A stretch of 64,000 nt of DNA from Chelativorans salis (GTDB lineage Bacteria > Pseudomonadota > Alphaproteobacteria > Rhizobiales > Rhizobiaceae), in NCBI RefSeq assembly GCF_025336525.1, contig NZ_JAOCZP010000001.1, forward strand, positions 434,001 to 498,000, read 5' to 3'. Below are positions 53,003-62,918 of this stretch, piece by piece (within the stretch, counting starts at the first letter, position 1; every line of letters begins with the position of its first letter). Position numbers and translations under genes: made by a program. The notes beneath the pieces were generated by a model, which worked only from the letters and a program-made list of their open reading frames with translations, was not told the DNA's origin and did no database searches.

Positions 53003-53539
53003 CTAAAGCGACCGCGCCCGTGCTTGGGGCGCCGGCCAGACTTCTGTCACATCCGCCTGCACCGGCCTTTCGAGATAGGTGGAAAGGGCAACGTAGCTGC
53101 GGGTGGCAACCACGCCCGGGGTCGCATAGAGGCGGGCAAGAAGCCCTTCCAGCGCATGGGTGTCCGTAGTCCGTACCTTCAGGAGCATGCAGGTGTCACC
53201 GGCGACCGAGTGGATCTCCTCCACCTCGGGATGCTCCGAGATCGCCATCAGCTCCGGCGTCTTGCCCCACCCGGTGGTGTCGACGTGCACGAAGGCGAGC
53301 AGTGTTTTGCCGACGGCGCGCGGATCGACCAGCGCGGCCATCCTGCGGATGACGCCGGAGCGCTTCAGCCGCTTCACCCGCTCGTGCACGGCCGGCGCCG
53401 ACAGTCCCACCCGTTTGCCGAGATCGGCATAGCTGAGCGTCGCATCCTCGACTAGGGCGCCTAATATTTTTCGGTCCATTCCATTGACCTCGGGGCCAGT
53501 GGGCGGCCTCCCCTGAACATCATCTGTTTTTATTGTCAT
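53003..53539 (-). CDS. Lrp/AsnC-family transcriptional regulator
   Basis: About 178 residues from ATG 53539. A start at 53479 (MDRKILGAL) with GAGG upstream is also plausible and gives 158. The HTH is ILGALVEDATLSYADLGKRVGLSAPAVHERVKRLKRSGVI. The RAM domain includes LLAFVHVDTTGWGK, EVEEIHSVAGDTCMLLKVR and TRSYVALSTYLERP. It diverges from an MFS transporter gene 48 bases away, which it probably controls; amino acids are the usual effectors of this family. Confidence 0.9.
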   Translation of the reverse strand: MTIKTDDVQGRPPTGPEVNGMDRKILGALVEDATLSYADLGKRVGLSAPAVHERVKRLKRSGVIRRMAALVDPRAVGKTLLAFVHVDTTGWGKTPELMAISEHPEVEEIHSVAGDTCMLLKVRTTDTHALEGLLARLYATPGVVATRSYVALSTYLERPVQADVTEVWPAPQARARSL

Positions 53540-53587
53540 TCTGCATATACCCATTGTTGCCGAACTTAATTCAGCCAATATGGCGAC

Positions 53588-54784
53588 ATGTCTGACGTGA
53601 ATCAAGCATCACAAACGCTGCTGGACTCCAACCCGGCGAGCCAGCGCATACCGCCCTCGGTCTTCCTCCTCACCGGCGCCGTGGCAGTGATCGGCTCCAA
53701 CTCGCTGGTGCTGTCGCCGATCGCCCCGGAGGTGGCGCAGTCGCTCGGTGTATCGGTGCCTATGGTGATGAGCGGCACGGCCGCCTTTGGGCTCGGCACG
53801 GCGGCGAGCGCACTGTTCCTGGCGCGCCATATCGACCGCATCGGCGCCTGGCGCATGCTACGGATAGCCTTCATGCTGCTGACGGCGAGCCTTCTCGTCA
53901 GCGCTGCCGCGCCGGTGGCTTTCGTTCTCGTCGCGGCTCAGCTTGGCGCCGGTGTTGCCGCTGGCGTTGCGCTGCCGGCGATCTATGCAAGCGCGGCAGC
54001 AATCGCACCGCCGGGCCGCGAGAGCAAGACGGTGGGCATCGTGCTCACGGGCTGGACGCTGAGTCTGGTCGCCGGCGTTTCGATATCGGCAGTATTGGCG
54101 GACTGGCTCGACTGGCGGGCTGTCTACGGCGCCGTGTTCCTGCTGGCGGCGGGCGCCTTCGCCGTCCTCGTCTTCAACGGACACCGGGACAAGGTCTCGA
54201 CGGAGCCGGCGGCCTTGCCGCTGGCAGCGCTTACCATTGTCGGCGTGCGGCCGCTGCTTCTAGCTTGCGGCGCTTTCATGACCGCCTTTTACGGCGTCTA
54301 CGCCTATCTCGGCGACCATCTGCACAGCGTGCTCGGCCTGCCCATCAGCGCCAACGGGCTCGTCACCCTCGTCTACGGGCTCGGCTTCGGTGCGGCCGCC
54401 TTTCTCGACAGCCTGGAGAAGCGGGTTTCGCCGCGGCTCGGCCTGCCGGCCGCCTTCCTCGCCGTCGCTCTCGTCTATCTGCTGATGGCCATGGAAAACG
54501 GAACGTATGGCGCCATCCTGGCGCTCGCCTTCCTGTGGGGTCTTGCCAACCACCTGGGACTGAACCTTCTGATCGTGCGGCTGACGGCGCTCGAACCAGG
54601 GCGGCGTGGCGCCATCATGGGGCTCAACAGCGCGGTGACGTATCTGGCCGTTTTCGCCGGCCCGCTCGGCTTCGGGTGGCTCTACACCACGGCAGGCTTC
54701 GGCGCGTTGGCGGGGCTGGCGGTGGTGCTGATGGTGGTTGCCATCCTTGCTGCCTATGCCGCGCCCTCAACGCCTAGAAATTAA
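53588..54784 (+). CDS. MFS transporter (drug/metabolite efflux type)
   Basis: A 398-residue protein with 12 predicted helices. Between helices 2 and 3 lies the MFS loop signature LARHIDRIGAWRMLR, and helix 5 has the GWTLSLVAGVSISAVLADWLDWR motif typical of antiporter-type exporters of the arabinose-efflux/AraJ group. Substrate unknown; the divergent Lrp regulator suggests an amino acid or related metabolite. Its end overlaps the convergent membrane protein gene by 11 bases. Confidence 0.9.
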   Translation: MSDVNQASQTLLDSNPASQRIPPSVFLLTGAVAVIGSNSLVLSPIAPEVAQSLGVSVPMVMSGTAAFGLGTAASALFLARHIDRIGAWRMLRIAFMLLTASLLVSAAAPVAFVLVAAQLGAGVAAGVALPAIYASAAAIAPPGRESKTVGIVLTGWTLSLVAGVSISAVLADWLDWRAVYGAVFLLAAGAFAVLVFNGHRDKVSTEPAALPLAALTIVGVRPLLLACGAFMTAFYGVYAYLGDHLHSVLGLPISANGLVTLVYGLGFGAAAFLDSLEKRVSPRLGLPAAFLAVALVYLLMAMENGTYGAILALAFLWGLANHLGLNLLIVRLTALEPGRRGAIMGLNSAVTYLAVFAGPLGFGWLYTTAGFGALAGLAVVLMVVAILAAYAAPSTPRN

Positions 54785-55361
54785 GGCCGAGCAGGGCCTG
54801 CAGCGCGAGCAGTGCGGCGACGGACGTGACCAGCATGGCGAAGAAGACGGCCGAGCCGATCGCCGGCCCCTTGCCTATGGCGGCCACTGTCAGCCGCCAG
54901 GATAGAACGAGCGTGAAAAGGAACAACGCCAGCGAGACGAGAACCGTCAGGTCTTCCGCGCCGGGCAGGAACAGGCGCAGGAGCGCCGGCGGCAACAACA
55001 GCCAGGCGAACAGCGCGTTGGCCCAGTTGGTGACGACGACATAGTGCACGAAACGGTCGGCAATGCCGGCCGGCCGGGCGGCCACGGCGAGCATGACGAG
55101 AGGTAGGATCCAGGCACCGATATCGGTGAAGAACAGCCGCACCAGCAGCGAGAAGCGGGTGCCGAAGGTCATCAGCCCCGCCATGTCGTTGGCGATGCCC
55201 ACCCAGCCGACGACCAGCGCCGGCAGGGCGATGACGATGGCGAAGAACGAGTTCCAGAACCCGTCGGCGGAAAAATCGAGCAGCTTCAGCCCATCCGACC
55301 GGCCCATCATGACGCGCAGGATACCTGTCAGGTACTGCTGTATCTCCTGCCCCGACGGCAT
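54774..55361 (-). CDS. Conserved multi-pass membrane protein (transporter-like)
   Basis: A 195-residue protein with about five or six hydrophobic helices (for example FFAIVIALPALVVGWVG, WILPLVMLAVAA, LFAWLLLPPALLRLFL, LALFLFTLVLSW, VFFAMLVTSVAALLALQALLG). No known catalytic or transport motif is recognised. Its ATG overlaps the dapE stop (TGATG), so it is translationally coupled to dapE, as in related genomes. Function unknown. Confidence 0.8.
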   Translation of the reverse strand: MPSGQEIQQYLTGILRVMMGRSDGLKLLDFSADGFWNSFFAIVIALPALVVGWVGIANDMAGLMTFGTRFSLLVRLFFTDIGAWILPLVMLAVAARPAGIADRFVHYVVVTNWANALFAWLLLPPALLRLFLPGAEDLTVLVSLALFLFTLVLSWRLTVAAIGKGPAIGSAVFFAMLVTSVAALLALQALLGLNF

Positions 55362-56548
55362 CAGACGAACCAGTCCTCGAGGAAGCGGAGATAGATGCGG
55401 GTCAGCGCCTCCAGGTCGGCGAGCGCCACCCGCTCGTCGACCATGTGCATGGTCTGACCGACGAGGCCGAATTCAACAACCGGGCAATAGTCCTTGATGA
55501 AACGCGCGTCCGACGTGCCGCCTGAGGTGGAGAGCGTGGGCTTTGCGCCGGCCAGCGCCTCGACCGAGGCTGACAGCGTATCGATCAGCTTCTCGTCACG
55601 GGTAAGGAAGACGTGGCTCGGCCGATCGCGCCACTCGATCTCGAAATCCACCGGGTCGGCGCGGCCGGGCCGCAGGCGGCTTTCCTTGCTGGCGCGGTCG
55701 AGCCGGTTGTGAATCTCGGCCTGCAGCGTTTCCACCTCCCACGCATCGTTGAAGCGCAGGTTGAAGGAGGCAGCCGCGCGGGCGGGGATGACGTTAACGG
55801 CCGGATTGCCGACATCAATGGAGGTGATCTCCAGATTGGTGGGCTGGAAGTCGTCCGTGCCCTCGTCGAAAGGCGGCGAAAGCAGCGCCTCGGCGAGCAT
55901 CAAGATCCCGCGCACCGGATTGTCCGCCAGATGCGGATAAGCGACGTGGCCTTGCCGGCCGGTGACGGCAACGGTGCCTGAAAGGGAGCCGCGCCGGCCG
56001 ATCTTGATGGTGTCGCCCAGCTTTTCACGATTGGTCGGCTCGCCGACGACCGCCGCATCCCACCGCTCGCCCCGCGCCGCCGCCCATTCGAGCAGCTTGA
56101 TCGTGCCATTGATGGCCGGCCCCTCCTCGTCGCCAGTGATCAGAAAGGAGACAGAGCCTTTTGGGGGCCCATGTTTTTCCACGTAGCGGGCAAGGGCGGC
56201 GGTGAAGCAGGCGATGCCGCCCTTCATGTCCACTGCGCCGCGGCCGAACATCTCCCCGCCGGCGATCTCGGCGGCGAAGGGCGGATAGGTCCAGGCCGCC
56301 TCGTCGCCTGGCGGCACGACGTCCGTGTGCCCCGCGAACATGAGGTGTGGGCCGCTGTCGCCGATCCGTGCATAGAGGTTCTTCACGTCCGGCGTGCCGT
56401 CCTCGGTGAAGACCAGGCGCTCGGAAACCGCGCCGAGCGGCGCCAGCATGGCTTCAAGCGCGGTGAGCGCGCCGCCCTCGGCCGGCGTCACGGAGGGGCA
56501 GCGGATGAGGGCGGCAAGGTTTGCGGCGGGGTCGGTAGGCAGGCTCAT
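55361..56548 (-). CDS. dapE: Succinyl-diaminopimelate desuccinylase
   Basis: A 395-residue M20-type zinc hydrolase giving LL-diaminopimelate for lysine and peptidoglycan. Metal and catalytic motifs are HLMFAGHTDVVPPGD, FGRGAVDMKGGIACFTAAL and LITGDEEGPAINGT, with the dimerisation domain in the middle and a late metal-binding His in the C-terminal part (VEFGLVGQTMHMVDE). ATG 56548 begins SLPTDPAANLAALIRCPSVTP. The partner dapD lies 1.4 kb upstream on the same strand. Confidence 0.96.
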   Translation of the reverse strand: MSLPTDPAANLAALIRCPSVTPAEGGALTALEAMLAPLGAVSERLVFTEDGTPDVKNLYARIGDSGPHLMFAGHTDVVPPGDEAAWTYPPFAAEIAGGEMFGRGAVDMKGGIACFTAALARYVEKHGPPKGSVSFLITGDEEGPAINGTIKLLEWAAARGERWDAAVVGEPTNREKLGDTIKIGRRGSLSGTVAVTGRQGHVAYPHLADNPVRGILMLAEALLSPPFDEGTDDFQPTNLEITSIDVGNPAVNVIPARAAASFNLRFNDAWEVETLQAEIHNRLDRASKESRLRPGRADPVDFEIEWRDRPSHVFLTRDEKLIDTLSASVEALAGAKPTLSTSGGTSDARFIKDYCPVVEFGLVGQTMHMVDERVALADLEALTRIYLRFLEDWFV

Positions 56549-56663
56549 GCTGCTGGCAATAGTCGAAACCCCGCCGGCTGTCACGCCGGTTGGCGTATGG
56601 CGGTAGGTGCGCGACGGGTTCTTCCGTCGCGCAGGCTCGGCACCCACTCCGCAGCAATACTGC

Positions 56664-57290
56664 TCACGCAGCGCTCCGCTCGGCGGGATTAGCCATGACC
56701 GTTTCGCCGTGGTGGATTTCGGTGCCCAGGACCTTAAGACATTCACGCATGAAGGCGGCAAGCCCTGGCCAACCTTTTGCAGTCACAAGGTTGCCGTCGA
56801 CATGGGCACCGTCCGGCGGCACGTCGATATAGATGCCGCCGGCAAGCCTCACCTCCGGCTCGCAAAATTGCAACGCCGCGACCTCCTTGCCGCGCACCAC
56901 ACCATCGACGGCGATCAGCACCTGCGCGCCGTGGCAGATTGAAAAGATCGGCTTCCCGGTCTCGTGAAAATGGCGCACGATCGCCTGCACACGGCTGTCG
57001 ATGCGGATGTATTCCGGTCCGCGCCCACCGGCGACATAGACGGCATCATAGTCCTCCGGCCGCACTTCCGAGAAGGTCTTGTTGACGTAAAAATCGTGGC
57101 CGAGCTTTTCGGTATAGGTCTGGTGTCCCTCGAAGTCGTGCAGCGATGTCTTGATCACGTCGCCGGCCTTCTTGTCGGGGCAGACGACATGAACCGTGTG
57201 GCCCACCGCATGCATCGCCTGCTCGAATACGAAAATCTCGTATTCCTCGCTGAACTCACCGGTGAGCATCAGGATCTTCTTTCCGGGCAT
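56664..57290 (-). CDS. DJ-1/PfpI-family protein
   Basis: A 208-residue class I glutamine-amidotransferase-like protein. It starts PGKKILMLTGEFSEEYE. The acidic residue precedes the nucleophile elbow FSICHGAQVLIA, whose cysteine is followed by His, as in PfpI-type deglycases and proteases. YVAGGRGPEYIRID is also typical. Members act in carbonyl-stress or protein repair, or as peptidases. The choice cannot be made from sequence. ATG 57290 is preceded by a GGAGGAGAAGGAGG tract. Confidence 0.87.
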   Translation of the reverse strand: MPGKKILMLTGEFSEEYEIFVFEQAMHAVGHTVHVVCPDKKAGDVIKTSLHDFEGHQTYTEKLGHDFYVNKTFSEVRPEDYDAVYVAGGRGPEYIRIDSRVQAIVRHFHETGKPIFSICHGAQVLIAVDGVVRGKEVAALQFCEPEVRLAGGIYIDVPPDGAHVDGNLVTAKGWPGLAAFMRECLKVLGTEIHHGETVMANPAERSAA

Positions 57291-57522
57291 TTCCTCCTCC
57301 TTCTCCTCCACAGCCGATTTTCTTCATCAACCAAAATAATTCTGGCGATGTTAGATCACCGTCCTTTCGAGGAAAAGCCCGTTTCACACCTGACATCGAG
57401 CAGCCCCAGAGATCTGGCTGCTCACACCAACGTCTGCGCAACGTGTCGCGCGTCCGCGCTGTGATGGACTTTTTCTCCGAAGGCCTCGCCGCACGGCTGC
57501 AGGTAAGAGCGGCGCCGGCCGC

Positions 57523-57891
57523 CTAGCCGGGCGCGTCGGTGCGCTCGCCATAGTCGTTGGCGCCCTCGTCACCCGGATAGAAGCACAGCACGAGGAAGAC
57601 GAGGATCGAAAGAAGCGGGATGAACAGGGTGGCTGCGAGCATGCCCGGTTTGTTGAAGTCATGCAGCCGCTTCACCCCAAGGGCGAGCTGCGACCATAGG
57701 CCGATGGCGGCGAAGACCAGAAAGAGGAGTGCCCATCCCGATTCCGTGTCGGCACCCTCCGGCAGCAGCGACAGCCTGTAATACGCAAACAGGGGGAACA
57801 GCCCAACGAAGACGTTGGCGAGAAAAAAGACGATACGGCTCACCCGGCCCGAAAAGCCGAAAAGGAGCCAGATGAAGGTTTTTCTGTCCAA
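57523..57891 (-). CDS. DUF805 domain-containing membrane protein
   Basis: A 122-residue inner-membrane protein beginning WLLFGFSGRVSRIVFFLANV (the DUF805 SFxGRxxRxxFW-like start). It has three or four helices and the internal signature LALGVKRLHDFNKPGML (x-x-R-x-H-D). Function unknown across the family. Located between dapD and the DJ-1 gene. Confidence 0.88.
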   Translation of the reverse strand: MDRKTFIWLLFGFSGRVSRIVFFLANVFVGLFPLFAYYRLSLLPEGADTESGWALLFLVFAAIGLWSQLALGVKRLHDFNKPGMLAATLFIPLLSILVFLVLCFYPGDEGANDYGERTDAPG

Positions 57892-57917
57892 GCCGATGCC
57901 CCGCGGTCGCCTCTCCG

Positions 57918-58772
57918 TCAGTCCCGCAGGAGCTCGTTGATCGACGTTTTGGAACGCGTCTTCTCATCGACGCGCTTGACGATAACGGCGCAGTAAAGGC
58001 TCGGACCCCAGTTCTGGCCGGGAACATGCCTGCCCGGCATCGAGCCGGCGACCACCACCGAATAAGGCGGCACCTCGCCGTAGAATACCTCGCCCGTGGT
58101 GCGGTCGACGATCTTGGTCGACTTGCCGATGAAGACGCCCATGCCAAGCACCGAGCCCTCGCGCACGATGCAGCCTTCCACGACCTCGGAGCGGGCACCG
58201 ATGAAGCAGTGATCCTCAATGATGGTGGGGCCGGCCTGCATGGGCTCGAGCACGCCGCCGATGCCGACACCGCCGGACAGATGCACATTCTCGCCGATCT
58301 GGGCGCAGGAGCCGACGGTGGCCCAGGTGTCGACCATGGTTCCCTTGCCGACATAGGCGCCGAGATTGACGAAGGAAGGCATCAGCACGGCACCCGGCGC
58401 GATATAAGCGGAGCGGCGCACCACGCAGTTGGGAACGGCGCGGAAGCCTGCACGCTCGAAATCGACGGCGCCCCAGCCGTCGAACTTGGAGGGCACCTTG
58501 TCCCACCAGACGGCGTCGCCCGGTCCGCTCTTGATGACCTGCATCGGGTTGAGCCGGAAGGACAAGAGCACCGCCTTTTTCAGCCACTGGTTCACCTGCC
58601 AGTCGCCGTTGTCGCGGCGTTCGGCGACGCGCGCGGTTCCGCTGTCAAGAAGCACCAGCGCCTCTTCCACGGCCTCGCGCACCTCGCCGCGCGTATCGGT
58701 CGTGACGGCGTCACGCTCCTCGAAAGCCTTCTCCACCGTCTGTTCCAGCGCGGCGATATCCGAATTCCTCAT
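57918..58772 (-). CDS. dapD: 2,3,4,5-tetrahydropyridine-2,6-dicarboxylate N-succinyltransferase
   Basis: A 284-residue left-handed beta-helix trimer enzyme of lysine/DAP synthesis. The hexapeptide-repeat region starts near [47 protein letters not shown], and the catalytic [11 protein letters not shown] region is intact. ATG 58772 follows GGAGC by nine bases; a longer frame by 14 codons is unlikely. Together with dapE it provides the succinylase branch. Confidence 0.96.
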   Translation of the reverse strand: MRNSDIAALEQTVEKAFEERDAVTTDTRGEVREAVEEALVLLDSGTARVAERRDNGDWQVNQWLKKAVLLSFRLNPMQVIKSGPGDAVWWDKVPSKFDGWGAVDFERAGFRAVPNCVVRRSAYIAPGAVLMPSFVNLGAYVGKGTMVDTWATVGSCAQIGENVHLSGGVGIGGVLEPMQAGPTIIEDHCFIGARSEVVEGCIVREGSVLGMGVFIGKSTKIVDRTTGEVFYGEVPPYSVVVAGSMPGRHVPGQNWGPSLYCAVIVKRVDEKTRSKTSINELLRD

Positions 58773-58926
58773 CGACAAATGCTCCGCTACACGGGCTGTT
58801 AAGGGCGCGTCCATAGGTTTAACAAGGGACCGAGTGACAGTCGGCGCGGAACCTATGCGAAGCGCCGGAGGTGGTCAATCGCGGTGTGCGCGGCCGAGAC
58901 GCGCCGAACGACGGGACTGGGATCGC

Positions 58927-59766
58927 ATGAAGCAGAACGAGACCGGCGGCTGGACGCCGCTGCCGCATTCCGACGAAGACCTGAAACGTGCCCGCAGCGT
59001 GCCGGACACGCCGCAGACACGGTCGGATACCTACCGGCTTGCCTGGGACGACGAAGACTTCATGACCCGCCGCTCGCTCAGGCCGGTGCGCCTGCAGTTG
59101 GAGCTGCTGAAGCCGGAGATGGCGCTGGCGGAGCGCGGCATCCGCTCCACCGTCATCCTGTTCGGCGGCGCGCGCATTCCCGAACCCGGCGGCGAAGCCT
59201 GGGCGGCCAAGAATAGGGTGCAGAAGAAGAACCTCGAGGCCAACAGCCGCTACTATGAGGAGGCGCGCAAATTCGCCCGGCTGTGCTCGGAGCAGTCGGG
59301 AAAATCCTACTACCGCGAATATGTGGTGGTGACGGGCGGCGGGCCGGGCGTCATGGAGGCGGGCAATCGCGGGGCGGCCGACTGCGGCGCACCGTCGATC
59401 GGCCTCAACATCGTGCTGCCGCACGAGCAGGCGCCCAACCTCTATGTCACGCCGGAGCTGTGCTTCAACTTCCACTACTTCGCCATCCGCAAGATGCATT
59501 TCATGATGCGGGCAAAGGCGGTGGCGGTCTTTCCCGGCGGCTTCGGCACCATGGACGAACTGTTCGAGGCGCTCACCCTCATTCAGACCGGCCGCATGGA
59601 GCGGGTGCCGGTGATCCTGTTCGGCAAGGCCTTCTGGCAACGCGCAATCGACCTTTCTTTCCTGGCCGAGCAGGGCACCATCTCGCCCGGGGACGAGGAG
59701 CTTATCACCTTCACCGACACGGCCGAGGATGCCTGGTCGCATATCGCGGCTTTCTACGAGCTGTAG
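58927..59766 (+). CDS. LOG-family protein (cytokinin-riboside-monophosphate phosphoribohydrolase-like)
   Basis: A 279-residue protein. The LOG motif PGGFGTMDELFE (substrate loop) and the preceding GGGPGVMEAGNRGA are intact, together with the RKMHFMMRAKAVAVFPGG segment. The first 85 residues (charged TPLPHSDEDLKRA and TYRLAWDDEDFMTRR) are an extension not present in the short plant-like LOGs, matching the large bacterial subgroup. The natural substrate is probably a nucleotide 5'-monophosphate. It diverges from dapD. Confidence 0.88.
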   Translation: MKQNETGGWTPLPHSDEDLKRARSVPDTPQTRSDTYRLAWDDEDFMTRRSLRPVRLQLELLKPEMALAERGIRSTVILFGGARIPEPGGEAWAAKNRVQKKNLEANSRYYEEARKFARLCSEQSGKSYYREYVVVTGGGPGVMEAGNRGAADCGAPSIGLNIVLPHEQAPNLYVTPELCFNFHYFAIRKMHFMMRAKAVAVFPGGFGTMDELFEALTLIQTGRMERVPVILFGKAFWQRAIDLSFLAEQGTISPGDEELITFTDTAEDAWSHIAAFYEL

Positions 59767-59832
59767 CGGCGGTCTCGCAGCGCGGAACGCAACACCAGGA
59801 TCGAGCGTTTTCACGGCGGAAGGAGTCCTGCC

Positions 59833-60018
59833 ATGCCAAGAAGCGTTCCCGACGACGACATGATGGAGAGCCAGCAGGCAAAAGATCTCGGCCACGCCAC
59901 CCAATCGGCGGAGGATGCAAAAAGGCAGGCGGAACAAAAGGCGCGAGAAAGGCGGGAAGCGCTGGAGCGAGCGGCCTATCCCCCGGGCAAGCGGCAGCGG
60001 CGCGCTACCGCGCCATGA
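59833..60018 (+). CDS. Small charged hypothetical protein
   Basis: A 61-residue protein with a good ribosome binding site (GGAAGGAG, 6-7 bases before ATG 59833). It is almost wholly hydrophilic, with an alpha-helical QQAKDLGHATQSAEDAKRQAEQKARERREALERA segment that could form a coiled coil and a basic end (GKRQRRATAP). Similar small ORFs occur beside LOG genes in rhizobia, but no function is known. The last bases overlap the convergent HAD gene. Confidence 0.55.
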   Translation: MPRSVPDDDMMESQQAKDLGHATQSAEDAKRQAEQKARERREALERAAYPPGKRQRRATAP

Positions 60019-60706
60019 CTGACGTAAGGAAACCGGTCAGGTCGTCGGTCACGTAGTCGACGTCATCCTCCTCTTCCGGGTCCTGCTCCCAAATCTCCGA
60101 AAAAGTCGGCTCGAAATTCTTCGGCACGATAAGCACCGTCGTCATGCCCAGCCGCTTGGGCACCCGCAGGTTGCGCGCCAGATCCTCGAACATGACGGCA
60201 TTGGCCCCGGCAATGGTATGCAGGGCGACGAAGAGATCGTAGCTTTCGACTGCCGGCTTGGGTGTCAGGCCGGCGGCGACGATGTCGAAAATATCCTCGA
60301 AATGGTCAAGGATGCCGAGCTGGCGGGCGGCGCGCTCCGCGTGGCCGCGGTTGCCGTTGGTGAAGATGAACTTGCGGCCCGGCAGCGCGCGGATGGCCTG
60401 GCCGAGCGCCGGGTCTGGCTGGAGCCAGTTGTAGTCGATGTCATGCACCTTCTGCAGGAAGTCGTCCGAATCGACATGATAGCGCTCCATCAGGCCCTTC
60501 AGCGTGGTGCCGTATTCCCGATAGAGCTCCTTCTGCAGCTTGCGGGCTTCATCCCGCGGCAGGTGCAGAAGTTCCGACACATAAGCCGTCATCTTCACGT
60601 CGATCTGCGAGAAGAGATTGCTGTGATGGGGATAAAGAGTGTTGTCGAGATCGAAAACCCAGTCGGTGACGTGGGCGAATCGGGCGGGGTCGGGTTGGTT
60701 CGTCAT
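60005..60706 (-). CDS. Pyrimidine 5'-nucleotidase (HAD family)
   Basis: A 233-residue HAD phosphatase of the TIGR01993/Sdt1-like group. The nucleophile motif is WVFDLDNTLYPHHSN, motif II is KFIFTNGNRGHAERAA, and late acidic residues fall in VMFEDLARNLRVPKRLGMTTVLIV. It dephosphorylates pyrimidine mononucleotides or other small phosphates. In Hyphomicrobiales it lies close to argB and engB, as here. Confidence 0.9.
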   Translation of the reverse strand: MTNQPDPARFAHVTDWVFDLDNTLYPHHSNLFSQIDVKMTAYVSELLHLPRDEARKLQKELYREYGTTLKGLMERYHVDSDDFLQKVHDIDYNWLQPDPALGQAIRALPGRKFIFTNGNRGHAERAARQLGILDHFEDIFDIVAAGLTPKPAVESYDLFVALHTIAGANAVMFEDLARNLRVPKRLGMTTVLIVPKNFEPTFSEIWEQDPEEEDDVDYVTDDLTGFLTSVMAR

Positions 60707-60905
60707 GACCGCTTATCGCAGATTCTCCGGCTCTCTTCCAAGCTTTAGCGAAGCAGGACGTGGCCAAGCAGCTCGGCTGCAATATGTCGTCGTGACGGCG
60801 GAAGCGTCTCCGACCGCGTGAGCGTGCAGACGGCTGGTGCGGGCGGTTGCATGGCGGCCGGCGAGAGGCTAGGTCTTCGCCTCCCGCCTCTTCTTCGGAC
60901 CGTCC

Positions 60906-61811
60906 ATGGAACTGTGGATCCCCATCACCATCGCCGCCGCCTTTCTGCAGAACCTGCGCTCGGCGGCGCAGAAGCACCTGAAGAACGTGATGGGGACGAC
61001 CGGCGCCACCTTCGTGCGCTTCGGATTCGGCCTGCCGTTCGCCGTCCTCTTCGTGCTGGCGTTGCGCTATGGCGGCGGCTTTCCATACGCCGTTCCCAAT
61101 GGTCATTTCATCGGCTGGGTGTTGGTCGGCGGGCTCACGCAGATCGCCGCCCAGTTCCTGCTGATCCATCTCTTCTCGTTCCGCAATTTCGCAGTCGGCA
61201 CCGCCTATTCGCGCACGGAGCCCGTACAGGCGGCCGTCTTCGGCCTTGTTCTTCTGGGTGAGTTTACCGGCGCGGCAACGCTTATCGCCATCGCGATCAC
61301 CGTCGTCGGCGTGATGCTGATCTCGGTGGCCCATGCGCCGATGAGCTGGCGCAACCTCCTTGCCTCGCTTGCCAGCCGTAATGCGCTGATCGGGCTTGCC
61401 TCGGGCACCTTCTTCGGCGTAGCCGCGGTTGCCTACCGCGCCGCTTCGCTATCGCTCGGTGGGCCCAACTTCATGATGCAGGCGGCCACCACGCTACTGT
61501 TCACCATCTCCTTCCAGACAATCATCATGCTGGCCTGGATGCTTTGGAAGGACCGCGGCGAGATCGCGCGCATCGGCCAGGCATGGAAGCCCGCCCTCTT
61601 CACCGGTCTTGTCGGCGCCTCGGCCTCCTTCGGCTGGTTCGCCGCCATGACGCTGCAGCAGGCGGCGGCGGTGAAGGCGCTGGCACAGATCGAGATGATC
61701 TTCACCTTCGCCTCGACGGTCTATTTCTTCCGCGAAAAGATCAACCGCACGGAAGTAGCGGGCTGCGCGCTGATCGTCGCCGGCATCGTCGTGCTGATGC
61801 TGGTCGGTTGA
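60906..61811 (+). CDS. DMT/EamA-family permease
   Basis: A 301-residue protein of ten predicted helices arranged as two EamA repeats of five. Helix hairpins include FGFGLPFAVLFVLALRYGGG, the AVGTAYSRTEPVQAAVFGLVLLGEF motif, and in the second half WFAAMTLQQAAAVKALAQIEMIFTFASTVYFFREKI. Substrate unknown. It lies between the nucleotidase and argB genes and is convergent to argB. Confidence 0.88.
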   Translation: MELWIPITIAAAFLQNLRSAAQKHLKNVMGTTGATFVRFGFGLPFAVLFVLALRYGGGFPYAVPNGHFIGWVLVGGLTQIAAQFLLIHLFSFRNFAVGTAYSRTEPVQAAVFGLVLLGEFTGAATLIAIAITVVGVMLISVAHAPMSWRNLLASLASRNALIGLASGTFFGVAAVAYRAASLSLGGPNFMMQAATTLLFTISFQTIIMLAWMLWKDRGEIARIGQAWKPALFTGLVGASASFGWFAAMTLQQAAAVKALAQIEMIFTFASTVYFFREKINRTEVAGCALIVAGIVVLMLVG

Positions 61812-61884
61812 AATCAGCTTCGCGGCTTGTCCTTGACGATCTCGCAGGGGAAGGCGCGCCGCCGCATACCCCAGACCTAAGGTA

Positions 61885-62778
61885 TCAGGGCACGATTAGC
61901 GTGCCGGCGCCATGTTCGGTGAAGAGCTCAAGGAGCACGGCATGCGCTGTCTTGCCGTTGAGGATGACGACGCCTTCCACGCCACGCTCGATGGCTTGGA
62001 TGCAGGTCTCGACCTTGGGAATCATGCCGCCGGAGATCGTGCCGTCCTTGATGAGGGTGCGGGCCTCGGCCACCGTCAGTTCGTCGATGAGCTTCATGTC
62101 CTTGTCGAGCACGCCCGGCACGTCGGTCAGGAAGAGCAGCCGGCTCGCCTTAAGCGCACCGGCGATGGCGCCGGCGAAGGTGTCGGCGTTGATGTTGTAG
62201 GTGTGGCCGTCGCGGCCGGGGGCCACCGGGGCGATGACCGGGATCATCTCGGAGCGGGCGAGGAGATCGAGAAGCGTGCGGTCGACCTCCACCGGCTCAC
62301 CGACGAAGCCGAGGTCGAGCACGCGCTCGATGTTCGAGTCCGGGTCGGTGATGGTTTTGTGGGCCTTTTCGGCGAACACCATGTTGCCATCCTTGCCGCA
62401 CAGGCCGATGGCCCATTCGCCCTCCGCATTGATCAGCGCCACGATCTCCTTGTTGATGGAGCCGGCCAGCACCATCTCGACGATCTCCACCGTCTTGCGG
62501 TCGGTCACGCGCAAGCCGCCCTCGAACTTCGATTCGATGCCCATCTTCGTCAGCATGGCGGCGATCTGCGGCCCGCCACCGTGGACGACGATGGGATTGA
62601 CGCCTGACTGCTTCAGAAGTGCCACGTCGCGGGCAAAGGCCTGGCCGAGCGTGGTGTCGCCCATGGCGTGGCCGCCATATTTTACCACCACCGTCTTGTT
62701 CTCGTAGCGCTGCATGTAGGGAAGTGCAGCGGAAAGCAGGCGCGCCTGCGCCTCGGCGGTTTCGGCGATGTCCGTCAT
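61885..62778 (-). CDS. argB: Acetylglutamate kinase
   Basis: A 297-residue amino-acid kinase acting second in arginine synthesis (N-acetylglutamate plus ATP). ATP binding is by [12 protein letters not shown]. Substrate-contact segments are [20 protein letters not shown] and [20 protein letters not shown], and the C-terminal [26 protein letters not shown] matches the arginine-sensitive hexameric type, as does the N-terminal helical arm ([20 protein letters not shown]). ATG 62778 was chosen because relatives begin just ahead of that arm. Confidence 0.97.
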   Translation of the reverse strand: MTDIAETAEAQARLLSAALPYMQRYENKTVVVKYGGHAMGDTTLGQAFARDVALLKQSGVNPIVVHGGGPQIAAMLTKMGIESKFEGGLRVTDRKTVEIVEMVLAGSINKEIVALINAEGEWAIGLCGKDGNMVFAEKAHKTITDPDSNIERVLDLGFVGEPVEVDRTLLDLLARSEMIPVIAPVAPGRDGHTYNINADTFAGAIAGALKASRLLFLTDVPGVLDKDMKLIDELTVAEARTLIKDGTISGGMIPKVETCIQAIERGVEGVVILNGKTAHAVLLELFTEHGAGTLIVP

Positions 62779-62918
62779 GTCAGAGCCCTTCCATAGATCG
62801 TGCGTCTCATATCGCATTCGCGGAGGTGGGCAAATGCCCGAAAACCCATATTCCTTCACGGCCCGTTGATTTGCCGGTGAGAGGGAGCGTGCCTATTGTC
62901 TGCCTAACGGAGGTCGAG

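Noticed and set aside
57291..57522. Possible small ORFs between the DJ-1 and DUF805 genes
   Set aside because: Frames are short, mutually overlapping and without a start signal; treated as non-coding spacer.
60707..60905. tRNA or small RNA gene in the gap before the DMT permease
   Set aside because: No cloverleaf or T-loop consensus (GTTCRANNC) pattern was found.
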